Positions 54,374 to 62,535 of a DNA stretch of 64,000 nt are shown piece by piece. Position numbers and translations under genes: made by a program. Position 1 is the first letter of the stretch, and each line of letters begins with the position of its first letter. The stretch spans positions 1 through 64,000 of the forward strand of contig JACPHN010000216.1 in the NCBI GenBank assembly GCA_016188575.1, in the 5' to 3' direction. Below the pieces are notes generated by a model. It saw only the letters and a list, made by a program, of their open reading frames with translations. It was not told where the DNA came from and made no database searches. The stretch is from Candidatus Schekmanbacteria bacterium (GTDB lineage: Bacteria > CSSED10-310 > JACPHN01).

Positions 54374-54829
54374 ATGGAGGGCGATTGGGACGCGCCGCCC
54401 GCGGTTCCTGGGCGCGTCCTGGCGCTCGACCTGGGAAGTGTCCGCGTCGGGGTCGCGGTCAGCGACCCGTCGCGGCGCATGGCGTTTCCCCGGGACGTGC
54501 TGAGGCGCCATCCCGAAGCGCAGCTCCTGGGGCGACTGGCGAGCATGGTGAGCGACGAGGACGTCGCTCTGGTCGTAGTCGGACTGCCCCTGCACCTCAG
54601 CGGCGCGGCGAGCTCGGGCTCGCGGGACGCCGAGAGCTTTGCGGGCCGCCTCCGGGAGCGGATAGCCGTGCCGGTCCAGATGTGTGACGAGCGGCTAACT
54701 ACTGTCGATGCCGAGGCCTTGCTGCTCGAGGGGGATACGACGCGGCGGCGGCGCCGTGGAGTGCGTGACAAGGTTGCCGCGACGCTACTACTCGAGTCGT
54801 TTCTTCGCGAGAGCGAACAGGGCGGGTGA
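54374..54829 (+). CDS. ruvX: Putative pre-16S rRNA nuclease (Holliday junction resolvase-like) YqgF
   Basis: This is an RNase H-fold protein that helps mature the 5' end of 16S rRNA. It shows VLALDLGSVRVGVAVSDPSR (first catalytic Asp), LVVVGLPLHLSG, the central Glu-containing CDERLTTVDAE and the final Asp in VRDKVAATLLLESFL. It has 151 residues from ATG 54374, close to the normal 140. The 3' end overlaps the convergent B3/B4 gene by 42 bases. mltG, a frequent neighbour of ruvX in other bacteria, is found 3.7 kb downstream with other genes between. Confidence 0.9.
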   Translation: MEGDWDAPPAVPGRVLALDLGSVRVGVAVSDPSRRMAFPRDVLRRHPEAQLLGRLASMVSDEDVALVVVGLPLHLSGAASSGSRDAESFAGRLRERIAVPVQMCDERLTTVDAEALLLEGDTTRRRRRGVRDKVAATLLLESFLRESEQGG

Positions 54830-55534
54830 GGACCGGGCGGCGCCGCCGGCAACCGCCGCGGTCACCGTCGGGACGAGATCGGTGGTCGCGCCGAGCGCTG
54901 ACAGAAGCTGGCGGTACCAGGCGACCGCCTGCGCCGTCCGTCCGGAGAGCCGGCTTGTGCCCCAGATCACGGTCAGCGTCCGCACGGTTTGCGCGGCGGT
55001 TTTCGTCCGTTGCGCGTCTTTGACCGCGTTGGCGCAGGGGCCAGCGGCATCGCAAAGGCACCACAGCCCCTCCAGGTCGATCACCTGTCCCGAGGGATTG
55101 AACATATACGCCTCGCCAGGGCGCGCGATGCGCACTTCCAGCGGCGGCAGGGCGCGATCGAGATCGATGAGGCTGATGGGCAGGCCGCTGTGCAGCGACA
55201 CCGCGTTGCAAGTGTCGACGGCGGCGTTGATCGGCTGCAGCGAGCCATCGCCGGCGGCGCGCAGCAAGTACTCGCTCGCCGGTTTCCCGCGCCCGGTAGG
55301 CTTGTAGCCGCCGTGCCTGAGCAGGTCGCGAACGTGAGCGCGGACCGCATCGTCGCATGTCATTGGCGCGGCCGCATCCAGGTGCAGGAGTCGTTCAAGC
55401 CAGGGCGGCGCGGGAAGCGACGCCACCGGCTCCGGGAATCGCGTCAAGAAAACGCCCAGGTCGGACCATGGGTGGTCCTGAATAGTGAGCTCGGACACAG
55501 GCGGACAGCACGTCGGGGAATTCGGTTCGGTCAC
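54788..55534 (-). CDS. Free-standing B3/B4 (PheT-like) domain protein
   Basis: This 248-residue protein resembles the B3/B4 tRNA-binding region of phenylalanyl-tRNA synthetase beta subunits. It has YKPTGRGKPASEYLLRA, PINAAVDTCNAVSLHSGLPI and SLIDLDRALPPLEVRIA, then a C-terminal part with TKTAAQTVRTLTVIWG. Free-standing copies are thought to bind or edit amino acids or tRNA, but their role is unsettled. No signal peptide is present. It runs against the operon, and its 3' end overlaps ruvX by 42 bases. Codon use looks like that of the neighbours. Confidence 0.82.
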   Translation of the reverse strand: MTEPNSPTCCPPVSELTIQDHPWSDLGVFLTRFPEPVASLPAPPWLERLLHLDAAAPMTCDDAVRAHVRDLLRHGGYKPTGRGKPASEYLLRAAGDGSLQPINAAVDTCNAVSLHSGLPISLIDLDRALPPLEVRIARPGEAYMFNPSGQVIDLEGLWCLCDAAGPCANAVKDAQRTKTAAQTVRTLTVIWGTSRLSGRTAQAVAWYRQLLSALGATTDLVPTVTAAVAGGAARSSPALFALAKKRLE

Positions 55535-55777
55535 GTCGAACGCTCCTTTGTTGGTAGTGGGCGTCGGCCGAATGTTTTCTAAACCATGGCGAGCGCAATG
55601 CGCGTGGGCACTTGTAAGGGAGCATCACCCGACATTGAGTCGACCCCTAATAGTCTGGGTCGCCTGGCCGATGCAACGGGTGCAAACAGCGCGCCTGCCC
55701 GGCCTGGTTCGGGCGCGAGCGCGCAGCTACAATCGCTCCTGCATGGCAAGAACCCTTGACCCGCCGGGAGAACGAGC

Positions 55778-57034
55778 GTGGCCGTCGTAATCAGCAGGCG
55801 AATGACCGTGTCGCCGTCATTGGTGGATGTCCTCACCTACGATCACAACCACGAGGTTGACCCGCGCGATGTGGGGATGACGCTCGAGGGCGTCCGCGCC
55901 ATCTGGCGGCACGTGGAGGCGATTTATCGGACGGGGCTGCACCCGGCGCTGACGTTCTGCCTGCGCCGTCACGGGCAGGTGGTGATGAGGCGATCGGTCG
56001 GCTACGCCTCCGGCGCACCGGGGCTCGCCGCAGCCGGGGAAGAGATCCGCATCGCCCGGCCGGATACGCCATTCTGCTTGTTCTCCACGTCGAAAACGAT
56101 GACCGCGATGGTGATTCACTTGCTGGACGAGCGCGGCCTGCTTCACATCGACGACCCTGTCGTGGAGTACATCCCCGAGTTCGGCAAGTACGGAAAGGAT
56201 GTCATGACGATTCGCCACGTGCTGACGCATCGCGCGGGGATCCCCTCGCTTGCCGTCGGGCACGCCAGTCTGGACATGCTCGCCGACTGGGACGCGGTGA
56301 TCGCGCTGCTTTGCGAGGCGCGGCCGATGACCGTCCCCGGCCGGCAACTCGCCTACCACGCGATCACGGGTGGCTTCATCCTCGGGGAGATCGTGCGCCG
56401 CGTGGCCGGGAGCGATATTCGCGCGTTCTTTGCCGAGGCTGTCGGCAAGCCGCTTGGACTGGAAGTGATGAGTTACGGGCTCGTCCGCGAGCGGTGGCAT
56501 GAGGTGGCCGTCAACTATCTGACGGGCATGCCGGCGCCGCCCCCGATAGGCTGGGTGGTGCAGCGCGCGCTCGGGATGGGGTTACGCCGCGTCATCGAGG
56601 TGTCCAACGACCCGCGCTGGTATTCGGGGATCGTGCCTTCGGCCAATGCCTTTGCCACTGCTGACGACGTCTCGCGCTTTTTCCAATTACTGATGCGCGG
56701 AGGAGAGCTCGACGGGGTACGCGTTTTTGCGCCGCGCACGATTCGGCGCGTCCTGAATGAGTCCTCCTACTTGGAGCTGGACGTCGTGCTCGGTATTCCC
56801 GCGCGTTACGGGCTCGGGGTCATGCTGGGCGGCAATTTCCTGAGCTTTTACGGACCGGACACGCCGAAGGCGTTCGGGCACTACGGCTTTACGTTGATCA
56901 TCGGCTGGGCGGATCCGCAGCGCGACATCGCCGTGGGCTTTCTCGCGAGCGGCAAGTGCCTGATCGACACGCATCTCATTCGGCTCTTCGGACTGCTGCG
57001 GGAGATCTCGACGCAGTGCTCCAAAGTCCATTAG
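55778..57034 (+). CDS. Serine beta-lactamase-like hydrolase (class C/AmpH type fold)
   Basis: This 418-residue protein of the serine beta-lactamase/penicillin-binding fold has S-x-x-K in FSTSKTMTAMVI, a Tyr motif YHAITGGFILGE (in place of Y-x-N) and the K/H-x-G box as GHYGFTL. It has no signal peptide, so it may act in the cytoplasm as an esterase or peptidase rather than on antibiotics. GTG 55778 follows a GGGAG. The radical SAM gene starts 38 bases after its stop, and the two probably form a unit inserted between ruvX and mltG. Confidence 0.88.
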   Translation: MAVVISRRMTVSPSLVDVLTYDHNHEVDPRDVGMTLEGVRAIWRHVEAIYRTGLHPALTFCLRRHGQVVMRRSVGYASGAPGLAAAGEEIRIARPDTPFCLFSTSKTMTAMVIHLLDERGLLHIDDPVVEYIPEFGKYGKDVMTIRHVLTHRAGIPSLAVGHASLDMLADWDAVIALLCEARPMTVPGRQLAYHAITGGFILGEIVRRVAGSDIRAFFAEAVGKPLGLEVMSYGLVRERWHEVAVNYLTGMPAPPPIGWVVQRALGMGLRRVIEVSNDPRWYSGIVPSANAFATADDVSRFFQLLMRGGELDGVRVFAPRTIRRVLNESSYLELDVVLGIPARYGLGVMLGGNFLSFYGPDTPKAFGHYGFTLIIGWADPQRDIAVGFLASGKCLIDTHLIRLFGLLREISTQCSKVH

Positions 57035-57072
57035 CCTTGACGGCCAACACGGCCGCGGGTACCCTTACCGGA

Positions 57073-58284
57073 ATGCTGAAAATACTGAACAGAAAAGCAC
57101 CCGGTACGTCAGGCGGGGTTGCCGACGGATTGTTGACCTACCTCCGCATGGGCAAGGAGGAGGCGGGGCTTGGCGAAGGATGGCACGAGCCCGAGCGCCA
57201 TGACGGCACGTGGGGCTACCGCTGGATGAAGGGACACGCTCGCCTGCGTCTGCGCAACGACGGCTGGGAACAGCAGCGAGCGCTCCATGTCCTTGCCGGC
57301 CATCCGTTCGCGGCGGAGCGCTGGCCGGTGCTGCAGGTCTTCATCAACGGCGAGCTCATCGGGCTGAAGGGGGTTCGTCCGCACTACATGGGGCTGTCCT
57401 TTCCGCTGCCGCCGACTCCAGGCCCGGTCATCGACGTGCTGCTCCTGCTCGACAAGACCTTCGCCAGCCAGCTTACCGGGGACCCGCGCGAGCTCGGAGC
57501 GCAGATCCGGGAAGTCGGAATCTTGTCACCGTTGAGCCCATCGCACCCGGTGCTGCTCGAGGTCGAGACCACCAAGCTCTGTAACATCGTGCCGCCCTGT
57601 GTGCATTGCTTTCCGAAAGTGCTGGGCGAGGGCCCGGAGGCGGGGCAGCACATTCGTTCCGAGATCGTGGACAAGGTGTTGCCACTGTTCAAGGCCGCCG
57701 ATACGGTCTCGTTGCATGGCGTCGGTGAGCCGTTGACAAATCCGCGAATTCGGGAGCTCGTCGAGGCCATCGACCACGACGACACGTACTTGTCGCTCTG
57801 TTCAAACGGGATCTTGCTGAATGAGCGGAACGCGCGATTTCTCGTCGAGCAACGGGTCAAGCAGATCAACATCTCTCTCGATGCCGCAACACCGGAGACG
57901 TACAAGAAGATACGGCGCGGCGATCTGACGAAGATCCTTGCGAACATCAAGCGGCTGGCAAGGATCAAGGAGGAGCTTGGTAGCCGGGAGCCGACTATTA
58001 CGATATCGATGGTGCTGATGAGGGAAAATGCTTCCGAGGCGGTGCGATTCGTGGAGCTTGCCAAGGAGATTGGCGCGCAGACGGCGCGATTCAGTCGCCT
58101 CAACCCTATAGATCCATCCTATCCCGATGATTATACAGTCGAGCACAGCGGGTTCTCGTTTCACTACAAAGAGCAGATGTTGCCAGATAACAAACAGCAC
58201 TATGACATCTGTCTGTCCGCCGCGCGACAGCGTGCAGCGGAGCTCGGAGTGTTTTTCTCCCTCTCGTACCAAGAGCTGACGTGA
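57073..58284 (+). CDS. Radical SAM protein with N-terminal beta-sandwich domain and CX5CX2C cluster motif
   Basis: This 403-residue protein is from a split gene. Residues about 25-150 form a beta-sandwich resembling carbohydrate-associated domains seen at the N-terminus of some glycan enzymes (GTWGYRWM, LQVFINGELIGLKGV, VIDVLLLLDKTF). The radical SAM core follows. The iron-sulfur cluster motif is C170-X5-C176-X2-C179 rather than CX3CX2C. HGVGEPLTNPRI, LCSNGILLN and INISLDAATPETYKKI are classic for SPASM-type radical SAM enzymes. The core ends at YQELT, and its C-terminal SPASM-like part is in the next, overlapping frame. The start is uncertain: ATG 57073 has no clear ribosome-binding site and a TTG lies upstream. 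Confidence 0.8.
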   Translation: MLKILNRKAPGTSGGVADGLLTYLRMGKEEAGLGEGWHEPERHDGTWGYRWMKGHARLRLRNDGWEQQRALHVLAGHPFAAERWPVLQVFINGELIGLKGVRPHYMGLSFPLPPTPGPVIDVLLLLDKTFASQLTGDPRELGAQIREVGILSPLSPSHPVLLEVETTKLCNIVPPCVHCFPKVLGEGPEAGQHIRSEIVDKVLPLFKAADTVSLHGVGEPLTNPRIRELVEAIDHDDTYLSLCSNGILLNERNARFLVEQRVKQINISLDAATPETYKKIRRGDLTKILANIKRLARIKEELGSREPTITISMVLMRENASEAVRFVELAKEIGAQTARFSRLNPIDPSYPDDYTVEHSGFSFHYKEQMLPDNKQHYDICLSAARQRAAELGVFFSLSYQELT

Positions 58285-58574
58285 TAAAGGATCAGGTGCT
58301 CTGTTTGCGCCCGTGGAAGGGAATCTACGTCACGCTAAATGGCGACGTGACGTTTTGTTGTTATCTGCCGCGGCCGGAGGCCGTGATCGGGAATCTCGCG
58401 CGCAGCACGATGGAGCAGGTGTGGAACAGCGAGAAGGCAGCTCGGATTCGCTTTGAGATGCTCACGAAGCGGCTGCCGGACGTGTGCGGTGGGTGCCCGC
58501 TGTACAACTATGCGAGCTCGGAAGAGCGCGAGCAGGTAAGCGGTGGTGCGGCGGACAAGGCCTCGGGGAAATAG
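58281..58574 (+). CDS. SPASM-like C-terminal part of the radical SAM protein, separate overlapping frame
   Basis: This frame of 97 codons starts with GTG inside the stop of the previous gene (GTGA) and is in the -1 frame relative to it. It reads CLRPWKGIYVTLNGDVTFCC, then CGGCPLYNYA, the Cys pattern of SPASM/twitch auxiliary-cluster domains, with IGNLARSTMEQVWNSEKA typical of that domain. In relatives this part is usually continuous with the radical SAM core. It may be made by translational coupling or -1 frameshifting, or the split may reflect an indel. Its last 32 bases overlap mltG. Confidence 0.75.
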   Translation: MIKDQVLCLRPWKGIYVTLNGDVTFCCYLPRPEAVIGNLARSTMEQVWNSEKAARIRFEMLTKRLPDVCGGCPLYNYASSEEREQVSGGAADKASGK

Positions 58575-59583
58575 CGCCCGCGCGCGGCGCCTGCTTGTCG
58601 GAGTGATGGCGGTGGGCTGCGGGCTCGTGGTGATGGCGCGCGTGCTGTTCCTGGCGACAGCGCCGGTGACGCCGCGCGGCGGGGCGGGGCGAGGGGCGGT
58701 GATTGCGGTCGCCAAGGGGGCGACCCTGGCGACGATCGCGGCGCTGCTGGAAGAGCGCAGGATCATTCGCAATCGGCATGCGTTCATCGCGCTGGCGCGG
58801 TATCGGGGGGTGGCAGGCAGGCTCCAGGCGGGAGAGTATGAGCTTTCAAGCGGCATGTCTCCCGAGGAAGTGCTGTCGTTCCTGATCGAGGGGCGAGTGA
58901 AGCTGCGCCGGGTTACGGTGCGGGAGGGTCTGACCTACTGGCAGACCGCGGATCGCCTGGAGGCGGTTGGTGTGGTGGACCGCCAAAGCTTCACCGCGAA
59001 CTGCCGCGATGCGCGCGTGCTGGCGGCGCTTTCGATTCCCGCGGACAGTTGCGAGGGCTACCTGTTTCCGGAGACGTACCTGCTGCCGAACAGCATTTCC
59101 GCCGCGGAGGTGGTGCGGCTGATGGTGCGGAGGTTTTTCGAAGTTCTCCCCAGGCGCTTCGCCGCGCGGGCTCAGGCGCTCGGCCTGTCGGCGCACGAGG
59201 CGATTATCATGGCCTCGCTCATCGAGGCAGAAGCGAAATTCGCGACGGAACGTTCGCTCATCTCGTCGGTCTACCACAACCGCTTGCGCAAACGGATGTT
59301 GCTGCAATGCGACCCGACGGTCATCTACGCGATCGGCGAGTCGTTTGACGGGGACATTCGGCGCGCGGACCTGCAACTGGATTCGCCGTACAACACGTAT
59401 CGGTATCCGGGACTACCGCCGGGCCCGATCGCCAATCCCGGGCGCGCGTCGCTGGAGGCAGCGGTGGCGCCCGCGGACTCACCGTATTACTACTTCGTAG
59501 CGCGGCGTGACGGCGGGCACCATTTTTCGCAGACGCTGAGCGAGCATGCTCTGGCCGTGCGCAAGTATCAGCTCGGGCGGTGA
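58543..59583 (+). CDS. mltG: Endolytic murein transglycosylase MltG
   Basis: MltG is an inner-membrane enzyme that cuts nascent glycan strands and so terminates polymerisation. A basic N-terminus and one membrane segment (residues about 17-38) are followed by a LysM-like subdomain and the YceG catalytic domain. Motifs are GYLFPETYLLP, IIMASLIEAEA (catalytic Glu E228), ISSVYHNRLRKRMLLQCDPT and SPYNTYRYPGLPPGPIANPG. It has 346 residues. GTG 58543 overlaps the SPASM-like frame by 32 bases. Confidence 0.94.
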   Translation: MVRRTRPRGNSARARRLLVGVMAVGCGLVVMARVLFLATAPVTPRGGAGRGAVIAVAKGATLATIAALLEERRIIRNRHAFIALARYRGVAGRLQAGEYELSSGMSPEEVLSFLIEGRVKLRRVTVREGLTYWQTADRLEAVGVVDRQSFTANCRDARVLAALSIPADSCEGYLFPETYLLPNSISAAEVVRLMVRRFFEVLPRRFAARAQALGLSAHEAIIMASLIEAEAKFATERSLISSVYHNRLRKRMLLQCDPTVIYAIGESFDGDIRRADLQLDSPYNTYRYPGLPPGPIANPGRASLEAAVAPADSPYYYFVARRDGGHHFSQTLSEHALAVRKYQLGR

Positions 59584-59635
59584 CCGGGCGGCGAGGGGCG
59601 AGGTGGCACGCCGCTCCGCCGCCGCCCCGCACGCC

Positions 59636-62332
59636 TCACACCGTCGGCGGAACGGGCGCCGGCTGCGCGCTGCGCTCGTCCTCGCGGAACACGATCGCGT
59701 CGGTGCCGGCTTCATAGTCCGCGGTGATCGCCGTTCCGGGACCGAAGCGCCCGTCGAGGATGGCCGTGGCGAGCGGGTCCATCAACCGGCGCTGCATGAC
59801 TCTCGCAAGCGGTCGGGCGCCGTAGACGGGATCGAAGCCTACCGCGGCGAGCTGCTCGACGGCGCGCTCGGTGAGCACCAGGGTAAGCCCGCGCGGCGCC
59901 AGCCTTGGGAGGAGCTGAGCGAGCTGGATGCGCACGATCTCCGCCATGCGTTCGCGGCCAAGTGACTCGAACAGCACGATTTCGTCGATGCGGTTGAGAA
60001 ACTCGGGGCGGAAGTGCTGGCGGAGCCGCTCCATGATCTGAGCTCGTAGCGACGAGTCGCGGCGATGGAGCGAGCGCAGGTCGGCGCCGTTGCTGTGCAG
60101 AGCGGCCGGCGCTGTGCCCCCGCTGGCCTGTTCCACCGCGCGCTGCTCCAGCAGGTCGCTGCCCACGTTGGAGGTCATGATGAGAACGGCGTTGCGGAAA
60201 TCCACGGTTCGTCCGTGTCCATCCGTGAGGCGACCGTCGTCAAGGACCTGAAGCAGCGCGCTCCACACTTCCGGATGCGCCTTCTCGATTTCGTCGAAGA
60301 GGACGACGCTGTAGGGGCGGCGGCGGACCGCCTCGGTGAGCTGGCCACCTTCATCGTAGCCGACATACCCTGGAGGCGCGCCGATGAGGCGTGACACGGT
60401 ATGCCGCTCCATGTACTCGCTCATGTCGAGTCTGATCATGGCCTCGTCGCTCCCGAAGAGAAACGCAGCGAGCGCCTTGGAGAGCTCGGTCTTGCCGACG
60501 CCGGTCGGACCGAGAAACAGGAAAGAAGCGGTGGGCCGGCGCGGGTCCGCAAGCCCGGCGCGTGCCCTGCGGATGGCGGCGGCGACATTGCCAATCGCAT
60601 GCTCTTGCCCGACGACGCGCTCACGCAGCCGCTCCTCTATATGCAAGAGCTTTTGGAGCTCGCTTTCGAGCATGCGGGTCACCGGAATCCCCGTCCAGCG
60701 GGCGACGACTGCGGCGATATCCTCTTCGTCGACCTCTTCCTTGAGCATGCAATGGCGCTCGTGGAGCTTGGTGAGCTCGTCTCGGCCTTTCCTGAGCTGT
60801 TCCTCGAGGCCCGGGATTTCGCCGTATCGAAGCTTGGCGACTTTCTCGAGGTCACCGGTGCGTTCGGCGCGCAGAGCTTCCGCCTTGGCTTCCTCCATGC
60901 GCTCCTTGGCGCGCTGGATCTGGCCGACGAGGCTCTTTTCCTGTTGCCAGTGGGTCATGAGGGCGCTGCGCTGCTCGTTGATGTCGGCAATTTGCCGCTC
61001 GACATCGCGCAGCATCTCGCGTGACGGGGCATCGCTTTCGCGGTTGAGCGCCTGCTTGTGGACCTCGAGCTGCAGCAGGCGTCGTTGCAAGTCGTCGATC
61101 TCGGCGGGGAGACTGTCGATCTCGATGCGCAGGCGGCTGGCGGCTTCGTCGATGAGATCGATGGCCTTGTCGGGGAGGAAGCGATCGGCGATGTAGCGGT
61201 GAGACAAAGTGGCGGCGGCGATGATGGCGGCATCTTTGATGCGCACGCCGTGGTGAACTTCGTAGCGATCCTTGAGACCGCGGAGGATGGCGAGGGTGTC
61301 CTCGACGGAGGGCTCGGTGACGAGGATGGGCTGGAAGCGGCGTTCGAGCGCGGCATCTTTCTCGACGTGTTTGCGGTATTCGTCGAGGGTGGTGGCGCCA
61401 ATGCACCGCAGCTCGCCGCGGGCGAGTGCCGGCTTGAGCATGTTGGAGGCATCGAGCGCGCCCTCGGCGGCGCCGGCGCCGACGAGGGTGTGCATCTCAT
61501 CGATGAAGATGATGATTTCGCCCTGGGCTTCGGTGACCTCGCGGAGGACTGCCTTGAGGCGGTCCTCGAATTCGCCGCGGTACTTGGCGCCGGCGATGAG
61601 AGTGCCGATGTCGAGTGCGAGGAGGCGCCGGTTCTTGAGGCCTTCCGGGACGTCTCCGGCGGCGATGCGGCCGGCGAGGCCTTCGGCGATGGCCGTCTTG
61701 CCGACGCCGGGCTCGCCGATCAGCACGGGATTGTTCTTGGTGCGGCGCGAGAGGACCTGCATGACGCGGCGGATCTCCTCGTCGCGGCCGATGACGGGAT
61801 CGAGCTTGCCCTTGCGGGCGAGCTCGGTGAGGTCACGGCCAAAGCGCAGCAAGGCCTGGTATTTTTCCTCGGGGTTTTGGTCGACGACGCGCTGGGCGCC
61901 GCGGACATCGCGCAGGGCCGCGAGAATCCCCTCGGTGGTCGCGCCGGCGCGCTGGAGATAGCGGGACGCGGGAAAGTCGGCTTCGGCCATGGCGAGCAGG
62001 AGGTGCTCGCTGCTGATGAACTCGTCGCGGAGGGAGCCAGCCTGCTGCTCGGCGAGCTCGAAGAGGGACTGGGTGTGGTCGCCGAGGTAGACCTCGGTAG
62101 CTCCGGCGGTGATGTGGGGGAGGGCTTCAAGGTGTCGTTGGAGCTGGGCGGCGAGTTTCTCGGTGGTGGCGCCGAGGCGGGAGAGGATGGCGGGAACCAC
62201 GCCTTGTGGCTGTTCGAGGAGCGCGGCGAGGAGATGTTCGGGTTCGACGTATTGGTGGGTGTGGCGGCGGGCGTTATCGGCAGCGGCCTGGATGGCTTCC
62301 TGGGCCTTGATGGTGAAACGATCCATGCGCAT
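59636..62332 (-). CDS. clpB: ATP-dependent disaggregase ClpB
   Basis: ClpB is a hexameric AAA+ chaperone that rescues aggregated protein with DnaK. It has an N-terminal Clp-N repeat domain (1-150), a first AAA module with [16 protein letters not shown] and [15 protein letters not shown], the long middle coiled coil (about 410-520, which separates ClpB from ClpA/ClpC), and a second module with [15 protein letters not shown] and [13 protein letters not shown]. The C-terminal D2-small domain ends the protein. It has 898 residues, slightly longer than usual because of an insert after SDLLEQRAV (residues about 710-740). ATG 62332 has GGAG 6 bases upstream. A TTGACA-N17-TATCTC promoter precedes it. 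Confidence 0.97.
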   Translation of the reverse strand: MRMDRFTIKAQEAIQAAADNARRHTHQYVEPEHLLAALLEQPQGVVPAILSRLGATTEKLAAQLQRHLEALPHITAGATEVYLGDHTQSLFELAEQQAGSLRDEFISSEHLLLAMAEADFPASRYLQRAGATTEGILAALRDVRGAQRVVDQNPEEKYQALLRFGRDLTELARKGKLDPVIGRDEEIRRVMQVLSRRTKNNPVLIGEPGVGKTAIAEGLAGRIAAGDVPEGLKNRRLLALDIGTLIAGAKYRGEFEDRLKAVLREVTEAQGEIIIFIDEMHTLVGAGAAEGALDASNMLKPALARGELRCIGATTLDEYRKHVEKDAALERRFQPILVTEPSVEDTLAILRGLKDRYEVHHGVRIKDAAIIAAATLSHRYIADRFLPDKAIDLIDEAASRLRIEIDSLPAEIDDLQRRLLQLEVHKQALNRESDAPSREMLRDVERQIADINEQRSALMTHWQQEKSLVGQIQRAKERMEEAKAEALRAERTGDLEKVAKLRYGEIPGLEEQLRKGRDELTKLHERHCMLKEEVDEEDIAAVVARWTGIPVTRMLESELQKLLHIEERLRERVVGQEHAIGNVAAAIRRARAGLADPRRPTASFLFLGPTGVGKTELSKALAAFLFGSDEAMIRLDMSEYMERHTVSRLIGAPPGYVGYDEGGQLTEAVRRRPYSVVLFDEIEKAHPEVWSALLQVLDDGRLTDGHGRTVDFRNAVLIMTSNVGSDLLEQRAVEQASGGTAPAALHSNGADLRSLHRRDSSLRAQIMERLRQHFRPEFLNRIDEIVLFESLGRERMAEIVRIQLAQLLPRLAPRGLTLVLTERAVEQLAAVGFDPVYGARPLARVMQRRLMDPLATAILDGRFGPGTAITADYEAGTDAIVFREDERSAQPAPVPPTV

Positions 62333-62365
62333 GGGAGGCTCCGGGTGGTGTTGATGGCGCGACCT

Positions 62366-62397
62366 ATGTTTAGTCTGATCATGAGATAAATGTTTAG
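62366..62397. repeat. 24-bp-spaced direct repeat ATGTTTAG flanking the clpB -10
   Basis: ATGTTTAG occurs at 62366-62373 and again at 62390-62397. The copies flank the -10 element of clpB and start 24 bases apart, slightly more than two helical turns. They are candidate binding sites for a regulator. This is not the CIRCE or HAIR element of known heat-shock repressors. Confidence 0.4.
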
Positions 62398-62411
62398 CCA
62401 CTTGCTGTCAA
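62383..62411 (-). promoter_or_regulatory. Promoter of clpB
   Basis: On the minus strand TTGACA (62411-62406) is followed after 17 bases by TATCTC (62388-62383), in a locally AT-rich patch. The transcript would start near 62376, about 45 bases ahead of the ATG. It resembles a sigma-70 rather than a heat-shock sigma-32 promoter. Confidence 0.65.
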
Positions 62412-62535
62412 GTTTCCGCAGCCGCGCTTCGGCTGCACCCTCCCGCCCCCGTGCGCGGCTGGCATTCCCCGCCCCCCCGCGGTAGTATCGGCAGCGCCTA
62501 GTTTCTAGCCGCCACCGTAGCCTGCGAGGTGTACC

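Noticed and set aside
59586-59627. Bidirectional terminator between mltG and clpB
   Set aside because: An 8-bp GC stem can be drawn, but the loop is 26 bases and no U-run follows on either strand.
61058-62389. 443-codon plus-strand frame antisense to clpB
   Set aside because: The Gly/Asp/Glu/Ala-rich composition without motifs mirrors the clpB codons, and clpB itself is certain.
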